This document shows positions 7,136-12,511 of a stretch of 12,511 nucleotides of DNA, in pieces. The first letter of the stretch is position 1; each line of letters begins with the position of its first letter. The notes beneath the pieces were generated by a model, which searched no databases, was not told the DNA's origin, and saw nothing but the letters and a program-made list of their open reading frames with translations. The DNA is from an uncultured Selenomonadales bacterium (GTDB lineage: Bacteria > Bacillota_C > Negativicutes > Selenomonadales > Selenomonadaceae), in assembly GCA_937916025.1 (NCBI GenBank), contig CALGGX010000440.1:1-12511 (forward strand), in the 5' to 3' direction. The position numbers and the translations under genes are program-made.

Positions 7136-8224
7136 ATGATTCGCGAAGTGAGTTTTGAGCGATTGGATCGATCATTGTTTGAAGGACGCAATGTGATCTA
7201 CGGAGCGGGTTATAACGGCAAATTGCTGTTTGAAAAGCTGACGCGGCATAACGTTCCGATTGCGGCTTTTTACGACGACGATCCGACAAGACAGGGGGGG
7301 GATGAGAAATACTGCGGTCTGAATATCTTGAGCAGAAATGAGCTCCTCTCGTCGGATCGGACGACGACGAATATTTTGATCTCGAGCATGTATTTCGCGC
7401 AAATGTCTGCAAAGGCTTCCGAAATGGGCTTCTCACGATTGTTCACCTTCTTGGAATTTCTTCTGCAACGCGACGGAGATATTATTGATTTCGACAAGTA
7501 CCGGCACGACGAAAAGTATGTTGCGCGGCTCCGAAAATTAATTACGAAATTCGACGATGCGGAATCGGTGAAATATCTCGAAACGATCTTGAACTCGGTA
7601 CTCGAAGGAAAAGCATTGCGCGCAATCGTCGACTGTTACTCCGATGAGCCGCAATATTTTCCAAAGTCGATCAGGCATTTGTTGAACGGGATCAATTTTC
7701 TCGATGCGGGAGCTTACACCGGCGACACGTTGCGCGAAATGTCGGCATTGGGAATAAAACCGGCGAATGTATATGCCTTTGAAGCGGACGCCGACAATTT
7801 CCGAAAATTGGCGGCGTATCAATTCGACGATATCGGAAACATACATTGCGAAAATTTCGCGCTTTGGAATGAGCGAACCCGGCTCGCGCTGAAGCGAAGC
7901 AATTACATCGCGGCGGTTGATCCGAACGGCGAAGAAAAATCCGTCGAGGCGATATCGATTGACGAATATTTTTCCGATATTCCGATCGGCTTTGTCAAAA
8001 CGGATATCGAAGGCGCGGAACGTTATGCATTGGCAGGCGGCATGAAAGTTCTCGAGCGCAATCGTCCGATTTTGGCAATTTCGATCTATCACAGCCTTGA
8101 TGATGTCGTCGATATTCCGGAAATGCTGATGAGCCGATTGCAGAATTACGATTGGTTCATTCGCAAGCATTCATCGACATACTCCGAAGCAATTTTATAC
8201 GGCGTACCGCTCGAACGTATCTGA
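7136..8224 (+). CDS. FkbM-family methyltransferase, paralogue 2 (phase-variable, ON)
   Basis: A 362-residue intact homologue of the preceding gene. IYGAG is at 21-25 and FYDDDP follows at about 45-50; the SAM-binding motif LDAGAYTGDT has its Asp at 190; FVKTDIEGAE, the FkbM signature, is at 286-295. The C-terminal stretch RPILAISIYHSLDD is almost identical in both copies. Start ATG 7136 is six bases after the previous stop with AGGTGA (7125-7130) overlapping that stop, so translational coupling is likely; this also means the OFF state of paralogue 1 could lower expression here. G8 at 7294-7301 falls in the N-terminal module (Gln-Gly-Gly-Asp), at a different place from the tract in paralogue 1. 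It is the last gene before a promoter-containing gap. Likely a sugar O-methyltransferase; substrate unknown. Confidence 0.87.
   Translation: MIREVSFERLDRSLFEGRNVIYGAGYNGKLLFEKLTRHNVPIAAFYDDDPTRQGGDEKYCGLNILSRNELLSSDRTTTNILISSMYFAQMSAKASEMGFSRLFTFLEFLLQRDGDIIDFDKYRHDEKYVARLRKLITKFDDAESVKYLETILNSVLEGKALRAIVDCYSDEPQYFPKSIRHLLNGINFLDAGAYTGDTLREMSALGIKPANVYAFEADADNFRKLAAYQFDDIGNIHCENFALWNERTRLALKRSNYIAAVDPNGEEKSVEAISIDEYFSDIPIGFVKTDIEGAERYALAGGMKVLERNRPILAISIYHSLDDVVDIPEMLMSRLQNYDWFIRKHSSTYSEAILYGVPLERI
7294..7301 (+). repeat. Poly-G tract of 8 in FkbM paralogue 2 (frame ON)
   Basis: Eight G preceded by ACA and followed by ATGAGAAA. G9 reads GGG GGG GGA TGA and stops at once; G7 reaches TGA about seven codons on. 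The tract is upstream of the whole methyltransferase domain, so either change abolishes the enzyme. Confidence 0.87.
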
Positions 8225-8275
8225 ATTCGGGCGTCGCCGACCGGGCACTTCTTAAACACAAATTTTTTCTACTGC

Positions 8276-8304
8276 TTGAAATGTGATTTTAAATGTTGTA
8301 TCAT
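8276..8304 (+). promoter_or_regulatory. Sigma-70-type promoter upstream of the second transferase-kinase gene
   Basis: TTGAAA (8276-8281), a 17-base spacer, and TATCAT (8299-8304) form a near-consensus promoter in the 135-bp gap 8225-8359. A start near 8311 would leave a leader of about 50 bases before ATG 8360. It suggests a second transcription unit from 8360 onward. No clear intrinsic terminator for the upstream unit is seen in 8225-8275. The sequence TTGTATCATCTTTC around the -10 resembles the start of the 35-bp blocks at 11646 and 12470. Confidence 0.7.
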
Positions 8305-8359
8305 CTTTCGACAGTCGAATTGTTTTGTGTACTCAAAATTAGCGGGAGAGAAGTGCTTA

Positions 8360-9910
8360 ATGTCTACGTTGCAAAAAGTCATTGCACAATCGGATTTTAA
8401 AAAATTGCGGCAGGATTTTCGCGATCGAAACAAAACCGTGGTGCTTTGCCACGGAGTTTTTGATTTGCTTCATTACGGGCATATCGAGCATCTGAATGAG
8501 GCGAAGGCGCAGGGCGATATCCTCGTCGTTTCGATCACCGCCTCGAAATATGTAAACAAAGGTCCGGGCAGACCGTATTTCAATGATCAACAGCGAATGT
8601 CGTTTCTTGCCAACATCGAATGCGTTGATTACGTGATGTTGAGCGAGTCGCCGACGGTGCATGATGTCGTCGAAAACGTGCAACCCGACATCTACGTCAA
8701 AGGCGCGGAATATGCCGATGCCCGCAACGACGTCAACGGCAATATTTCTTCCGAACAGGAGATTGTCGAGCGTTACGGCGGACGGATTTATTTTACATCG
8801 GGTGAAGTGCACAGCTCGACGAAGTTGCTGAACAATTTCTTCGGAGCCTTGCCGGATAACGTCATTAAAGAGTCTCAAGACATGCGCAAAAAGTACGGCG
8901 CGAATGTCTTCGAGCAGATCAGAAATTGCGTCGACGGTTTTCGGGATTTAAACATCCTCGTCGTCGGCGACATTACGATTGACGAATACGTCTTTTGCAA
9001 GGTGCAGGGCGTGACGCGAAAAGATTTCACGGTGTCGACGCTGTACGACTCTTCCGAGCGATACGCGGGAGGCGGCTTGGCAGTTGCCCGGCACTTGGCG
9101 AATTTCGCGGGCAAGGTAACCTTCCTCTCGCAAATGGGCATGGAAGAGGATATATTGAATTTTATTTTGCCGAAAATGCCGCCCGTCGAATGTCGCATAG
9201 TTCAGTCGAAAAACTTCATCACGCCCGTCAAGCGTCGATATCTGAAGTATCACAACCTTCGGCAGGAATTTGACAAGCTGTTTACGATCAATCGACTGTT
9301 GACGGCGGAGCAGATGAAAAATGTCGATTGCGGCAATTTTTTGCGGAACCTTCGCGACATTTCGGCGTCTTACGATGCGGTTGTCGTTTGCGATTACGGA
9401 CATGGCGTATTGTCGGATGAAGCAATCCGATTGCTTGAAGATCGGGCGAAGTTTTTGGCGGTCAATTGTCAAACGAACACTTCCAATTACGGCAGAAATA
9501 TCCTCAATCGCCGATATCGCCGCGCGGATTGTTTTGTAGTCGATGAAGGCGAAATTCGTCTGGCGTCCGATCAATCTTTGGAGCCGAATTCGGTTCTGTT
9601 GCATCGACTTTGCGATCAATTGAAAAGCCGATATGCATGGTTGACGCTGGGCGCGAGCGGCGCACTCGGCATTTGCGGCGATTCCGAAACGCAATTGTCG
9701 GCACTTACGTTGCATGTAAAAGACACCATCGGCGCGGGTGACGCATTTTATTCGCTGGCATTGCTCGGCGCAATCGGCGGACTTCCAATCGATTGGGCGA
9801 CTTTGATTGCAAACGCCGCCGGAGCGATCAATACCAATTTCTTGGGCAATTCGCGCCCGGTGGCGAAAGGCGATTTGCTGAAATTCCTCAGTACGGTTTT
9901 GAATGTTTGA
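8360..9910 (+). CDS. Bifunctional nucleotidyltransferase-PfkB sugar kinase, HldE/RfaE-like with swapped domain order (copy 2)
   Basis: A 516-residue paralogue of the protein at 4424, identical by eye over long stretches in both domains (roughly three quarters of positions). It keeps CHGVFDLLHYGH, NKGPGRPYF, SSTKLLN and, near the C terminus, DTIGAGDAF with the catalytic Asp. Both copies therefore look active, and differences cluster in the second half of the kinase domain (for example the stretch after the QSLEPNS segment), which could mean a different sugar specificity or simply drift. ATG 8360 is preceded by GGGAGAG at 8344-8350; the in-frame TTG at 8276 coincides with the promoter -35 and is not used. 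It opens the second transcription unit. Function by family: phosphorylation at C1 of a sugar phosphate and transfer of a nucleotide to it; ADP-heptose type product is the nearest known case. Confidence 0.87.
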   Translation: MSTLQKVIAQSDFKKLRQDFRDRNKTVVLCHGVFDLLHYGHIEHLNEAKAQGDILVVSITASKYVNKGPGRPYFNDQQRMSFLANIECVDYVMLSESPTVHDVVENVQPDIYVKGAEYADARNDVNGNISSEQEIVERYGGRIYFTSGEVHSSTKLLNNFFGALPDNVIKESQDMRKKYGANVFEQIRNCVDGFRDLNILVVGDITIDEYVFCKVQGVTRKDFTVSTLYDSSERYAGGGLAVARHLANFAGKVTFLSQMGMEEDILNFILPKMPPVECRIVQSKNFITPVKRRYLKYHNLRQEFDKLFTINRLLTAEQMKNVDCGNFLRNLRDISASYDAVVVCDYGHGVLSDEAIRLLEDRAKFLAVNCQTNTSNYGRNILNRRYRRADCFVVDEGEIRLASDQSLEPNSVLLHRLCDQLKSRYAWLTLGASGALGICGDSETQLSALTLHVKDTIGAGDAFYSLALLGAIGGLPIDWATLIANAAGAINTNFLGNSRPVAKGDLLKFLSTVLNV

Positions 9911-9936
9911 CAAAAATTCGGAGGAGAAACTTCAAC

Positions 9937-11014
9937 ATGGCAAAACAAAACATCAGAATTGACTCGCATAAGTTGATTTATCATCCTTGTGAAGTCGCGC
10001 GTTGGTTGAACACAGGGGGGGGATCTGAAAACAATTTATCCGATTGAAATCGAGGTCGGATTGAGCGGTGCATGCAATCATCGTTGCATTTTCTGCGCGC
10101 TCGACTACATCGGATATAAACCGAATTTCTTGGATACGAAGTTGTTTCTGGATAACGTCAAAGAGCTGTCGACGCGCGGACTCAAGAGTGTAATTTTTGC
10201 CGGGGAAGGCGAGCCGCTCATGCATAAAGACGCGCCGTTCATCTTCAACGAAACGAAGGCGTGCGGCGTGGATGCGGCATTGTCGACAAACGGCGTGTTG
10301 CTGACAAAAGAAGTTTCGGAGCAGTGTTTGCAATCGCTGACGTGGATTCGGTTCAGCATCGCGGCGGCTACCGAAAAGACTTACGCGAAAATTCAGAGCC
10401 GTCGAAAGGGCGATTTGCAACGCGTTTACAACAATCTGCAAGATGCCGTCAAGATCAAGCGCGACAAAAATCTCGGCGTGACGCTCGGTGCGCAACTTCT
10501 GCTGTTGGAAGACAACAAAGACGAAGTGTATCTGCTTGCAAAAAATTTACGCGAGATCGGAATGGATTATCTCACCGTCAAGCCCTTCTCGCAACACAAG
10601 TACAGCGGACATTTAATCGCCGTCGATTACGAAGACAGTCGCGAGATCGAGCGACAGGTCAAAGAGTTGGCAACGGACGATTTCGCAATATACTTCCGGC
10701 ATCAGGCAATTCAAAACTTGACCGCCGAAAAGCCGTACGATAAATGTTATGCCTTGCCTTTCATGACGCACATCGACGCGAAAGGCGAGGTTTTTCCTTG
10801 TGTGGCGTTCGTCGGCATCGAAGAATTTTTATACGGCAACATTTACGAAAAGCCGTTTACGGAGATTTGGGAGAGCGAACATACGCGCGAGGTAATGGAA
10901 AAATTCAGCGGCGAATTTTTGAAGACAAAATGCCGCAAGGCGTGCCGGTTGGACGAGATGAACAAATATCTGCATGCGTTGAAACATCCCGGCGCGCACG
11001 TTAACTTCATTTGA
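9937..11014 (+). CDS. Radical SAM protein with C-terminal SPASM-like cysteines (frameshifted at G8: phase OFF)
   Basis: From ATG 9937, behind a strong GGAGGAG (9920-9926), the frame as given ends at 10045-10047 after 36 residues. Removing one G from 10015-10022 (G7) joins it to the downstream frame as 358 residues reading ...NTGGDLKTIYPIEIEVGLSGACNHRCIFC. CNHRCIFC is the CX3CX2C motif that binds the 4Fe-4S cluster (Cys46, Cys50, Cys53 in the joined protein). Four more cysteines near the C terminus (KCYALPF, FPCVAF, TKCRKAC) look like an auxiliary-cluster SPASM-type region. The conserved YPIEIEVGLSGACN lead-in lies between the tract and the first TTG in that frame (10061), so the real start must be 9937. 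Radical SAM enzymes of this kind in glycan clusters are poorly characterised; the reaction is unknown. Stop at 11012 overlaps the next ribosome binding site. Confidence 0.85.
10015..10022 (+). repeat. Poly-G tract of 8 in the radical SAM gene (frame OFF)
   Basis: Eight G preceded by AACACA and followed by ATCTGAAAA, at codons 27-29. G7 (or G10) gives the full protein; G8 stops at 10045 and G9 reads GGG ATC TGA and stops at once. The left flank AACACA matches that of the isomerase tract when the latter is read on the - strand. Confidence 0.88.
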
Positions 11015-11027
11015 GGAGAGTGATTTG

Positions 11028-11723
11028 ATGAGCAGTTTTTATTCTGCCGAAGAATTGAAGGCAATCGGCTTTGCGAGCGTCGGTGAAGACGTCAGCGTAA
11101 GTCGACTCGCCGCGATCTATTCGCCGCAGAAAATTTCGCTCGGCAATCACGTTCGGATTGACGACTTCGTCTTTCTGAGCGGCGGTGCCGGAGTCGAGAT
11201 CGGCGATTACGTCCACGTTGCCGTTCACGCGAGCCTTTACGGCAAGTTCGGCATCAAAATCGGCAATTACGTCAACATTTCCGGCAAGGTAACGATTTTT
11301 TCAAACAGCGACGATTACTCCGGCGAATACATGACCGGTCCGTTGCTTGGCGACGAATTCATTCATGACATCGGCGGTCCGGTTGTGCTGGAGGATCATG
11401 TGATCATCGGCGCGGGCTCGCTCGTGTTGCCGAATGTCGTTTTGGCTGAAGGAACGGCGGTCGGCGCAATGAGCTTGATCAAAAAATCGACCGAGCCGTT
11501 TTCGATGTATGCGGGCATTCCGGCGCGCAAGATCAAAGAACGGAGCCGTCGATTGAAAGTTCTCGAAAAACAATTCCTGAATCAGCAATCAGCAATCAGC
11601 AATCAGCAATCAGCAATCAGCAATCAGCAATCAGCAATCTCTTTAATTATAGCACATTTTTCGATGTGCGTCCACTTCTTCATGAGAGGAGGCGGGCGGC
11701 ATGAATGTGCTGTTCATGGCTAA
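11028..11723 (+). CDS. Hexapeptide-repeat acyltransferase (acetyltransferase family) with repeat-encoded C-terminal tail
   Basis: Residues 1-184 form a left-handed beta-helix acyltransferase of the WbbJ/galactoside acetyltransferase type: repeated [I/V]G-x4 turns (ISLGNHVRI, VEIGDYVHV, IKIGNYVNI, VIIGAGSLV), a likely catalytic His67 in VAVHASLYG, and the terminal YAGIPARKIKER typical of the family. It would transfer acetyl or a related acyl from CoA to a sugar hydroxyl or amine. ATG 11028 follows GAGGAGAG (11013-11020), which abuts the radical SAM stop. Residues 185-231 are encoded by an AATCAGC array and the sequence after it (NQQSAIS repeated), and have no family counterpart. As given the frame runs 23 bases into the next gene; nine repeat units would end it at ATGA overlapping the next start, seven would end it just after the array. 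The enzyme core is unaffected in all three frames. Confidence 0.85.
   Translation: MSSFYSAEELKAIGFASVGEDVSVSRLAAIYSPQKISLGNHVRIDDFVFLSGGAGVEIGDYVHVAVHASLYGKFGIKIGNYVNISGKVTIFSNSDDYSGEYMTGPLLGDEFIHDIGGPVVLEDHVIIGAGSLVLPNVVLAEGTAVGAMSLIKKSTEPFSMYAGIPARKIKERSRRLKVLEKQFLNQQSAISNQQSAISNQQSAISLIIAHFSMCVHFFMRGGGRHECAVHG
11580..11639 (+). repeat. Tandem heptamer repeat (AATCAGC), 8 full units plus AATC
   Basis: Eight perfect copies occupy 11580-11635, followed by a partial AATC. The unit is not a multiple of three, so each gain or loss shifts frame. Three units encode NQQSAIS. The array lies between the end of the acyltransferase core and the 35-bp block that precedes the formyltransferase start. 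It is a simple-sequence contingency repeat by structure; an effect on the next gene is inferred. Confidence 0.93.
11646..11680 (+). repeat. 35-bp block, copy A, ahead of the formyltransferase start
   Basis: Aligns without gaps to 12470-12504 with 27 of 35 bases identical, including the last 11 (GTCCACTTCTT). It contains GCACAT-N6-ATGTGC (11652-11669), a perfect 6-bp dyad that could be a small hairpin or a protein-binding site. TATAGC at 11649-11654 could be a weak -10. A GAGGAGG site (11685-11691) and ATG 11701 follow. Confidence 0.65.
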
Positions 11724-12511
11724 AGAGACGCCGTCGTCAATTCGGTCGCTGAAATATCTGCTGTCGAAACGGATCGACGTGACGTTTGCGGTATTGCGTC
11801 CGAACGATGAGCAGTTGCAAAACATCTGTCGGGAAGCGAAAATTCCCGTCGGCAGCGAAGAAGATTTTCTCCTCCGCGCGGAGCAATTGCCGCCGATCGA
11901 GTACCTGCTTTCGTTCTATTGGAAATTGGTAAAGCCGTCGACATTGAAGATTCCGAGCAAGGGCAGCATCAATTTTCATCCCGGACCGTTGCCCGAGGCG
12001 CGCGGCTCCGGATATCACGCGGCAATTCTCAATGATTGGGGATATTGGGGCGCAACCGCGCATTACATGGACGAGACGTTCGATACCGGCAACATCATCT
12101 GCTGCGAGCGTTTTCCGATTCCGCACGACATTGTAAATCGCGATCTCGTTCGGCTGGCACATTTGAAAACGGCGGAGTTGTTCGAGAAGATCATCGATCG
12201 GATTTCGGCGGGCGAGATTTTGGAAGCAACCGTTCAGCCGAAAGGAACGTATTACAGCCTGAAGGAATTGGAACAGGGTAAATACATCCGCGCGGACGAC
12301 TCGACGGAAACGATCAAACGAAAAATTCGCGCCTATTGGAATCCTCCGTACTCCGGCGCGAAAATTGTTTTGAACGGCTCCGAGTATACCGTGATTGACG
12401 ATGCAATCTTGAAATACATTGCCGGAGCGGATCAGATCAGATCAGATCAGATCAGATCAGATCAGCTTCATTGTACCATATTTCTCAATGCAAGTCCACT
12501 TCTTGAAAGGG
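11701..12511 (+). CDS. Sugar N-formyltransferase of the methionyl-tRNA formyltransferase fold (3' end outside window)
   Basis: The open frame covers 270 residues to the window edge. INFHPGPLPEARGSGYH contains Asn91 and His93, and ETFDTGNII contains Asp128; these are the Asn-His-Asp triad of formyltransferases using N10-formyltetrahydrofolate. The N-terminal half is the Rossmann domain, and residues about 205-245 (KIRAYWNPPYSGAKI) match the start of the C-terminal subdomain. Size and context with an aminotransferase point to formylation of an amino sugar (VioF/QdtF/WbtJ type) rather than of initiator tRNA. ATG 11701 has GAGGAGG at 11685-11691 and overlaps the tail of the acyltransferase frame by 23 bases. 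Residues from about 244 are encoded by a GATCA array (DQIRS repeated), probably near the natural C terminus. Whether the frame stops soon after the window cannot be seen. Confidence 0.85.
   Translation, partial: MNVLFMAKETPSSIRSLKYLLSKRIDVTFAVLRPNDEQLQNICREAKIPVGSEEDFLLRAEQLPPIEYLLSFYWKLVKPSTLKIPSKGSINFHPGPLPEARGSGYHAAILNDWGYWGATAHYMDETFDTGNIICCERFPIPHDIVNRDLVRLAHLKTAELFEKIIDRISAGEILEATVQPKGTYYSLKELEQGKYIRADDSTETIKRKIRAYWNPPYSGAKIVLNGSEYTVIDDAILKYIAGADQIRSDQIRSDQLHCTIFLNASPLLER
12430..12464 (+). repeat. Tandem pentamer repeat (GATCA), 7 units
   Basis: Seven perfect copies, with a further G at 12465. The unit is not a multiple of three; three units encode DQIRS. Each unit contains GATC, so seven potential Dam methylation sites sit five bases apart. 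It lies at the 3' end of the formyltransferase frame, directly before the second 35-bp block, the same arrangement as the heptamer array at 11580. Confidence 0.93.
12470..12504 (+). repeat. 35-bp block, copy B, at the right edge
   Basis: Matches 11646-11680 at 27 of 35 positions with no gaps. The dyad seen in copy A is not kept (only CAT...ATG remains). GAAAGGG at 12505-12511 could be the ribosome binding site of a gene starting just outside the window, which would repeat the layout array, block, ribosome site, start codon. Confidence 0.6.

Noticed and set aside
8225..8275. Terminator after the second FkbM gene
   Set aside because: A GC-rich patch (8229-8247) and a T6 run are present, but no stable stem directly precedes the T run.
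10061..11014. Separate radical SAM gene starting at TTG 10061
   Set aside because: The start would fall inside the conserved lead-in to the cluster motif and lacks a ribosome site; the real start is 9937 with a frameshift at the G tract.
11580..11639. CRISPR-like array
   Set aside because: Units are seven bases, directly adjacent and without spacers; this is a simple tandem repeat.
11652..11669. Intrinsic terminator hairpin
   Set aside because: The 6-bp dyad GCACAT/ATGTGC has no T run after it and sits directly before a ribosome binding site; an operator or leader hairpin is more plausible.

Overview
The window is a one-direction (+ strand) accessory cluster for building and decorating a surface sugar (O-antigen, capsule, or flagellin/S-layer glycan). 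It starts directly after the 3' end of a tRNA gene (probably tRNA-Ala). The organism cannot be named from the sequence. Base composition is balanced, Shine-Dalgarno sites are strong, the tRNA gene encodes its own CCA, and heptose-type nucleotide-sugar enzymes are present; together these fit a Gram-negative-type bacterium of middling GC. There is no integrase, transposase or CRISPR array, and no gene-free stretch longer than 300 bases.

Layout: partial tRNA (1-32); DegT/DnrJ-type sugar aminotransferase (72-1184); glycosyltransferase-like protein (1189-2796); SIS-domain phosphoheptose isomerase-like protein (2811-3398); NAD-dependent sugar epimerase (3400-4410); nucleotidyltransferase-kinase fusion resembling HldE/RfaE with its two halves swapped (4424-5962); two FkbM methyltransferase paralogues (5989-7130, frameshifted, and 7136-8224); a 135-bp gap with a good sigma-70-type promoter; a second copy of the nucleotidyltransferase-kinase fusion (8360-9910); a radical SAM protein (9937-11014, frameshifted); a hexapeptide-repeat acyltransferase (11028-11723); and a formyltransferase that runs off the right edge (11701-12511+). 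Genes are 1 to 26 bases apart or overlap, apart from the promoter gap, so two transcription units are likely: 72-8224 and 8360 onward.

The striking feature is a dense set of apparent phase-variation switches. Five neighbouring genes each carry a homopolymer of exactly eight G (or C) inside the coding sequence: 2875-2882, 3534-3541, 6827-6834, 7294-7301 and 10015-10022. At length 8 the isomerase, the epimerase and the second FkbM gene read through (ON). The first FkbM gene needs G9 and the radical SAM gene needs G7, so both are OFF as given. The tracts share flanks (about ACA-G8-(T/A)TGAGAA), and two of them form a perfect 21-bp inverted repeat in adjacent genes, so they look like copies of one small cassette rather than independent slippage sites. 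Two further non-triplet repeats, eight AATCAGC and seven GATCA units, lie at the 3' ends of the acyltransferase and formyltransferase genes. Each is followed by copies of the same roughly 77% identical 35-bp block just before the next gene start or, for the second copy, the window edge.

Working model (inference): the isomerase and the two kinase/nucleotidyltransferase fusions make an activated heptose-like or related sugar; the aminotransferase and formyltransferase suggest an N-formylated amino sugar; the FkbM enzymes, the acyltransferase and the radical SAM enzyme decorate it; the glycosyltransferase assembles it. Independent slippage of the repeats would let one clone display many glycoforms.
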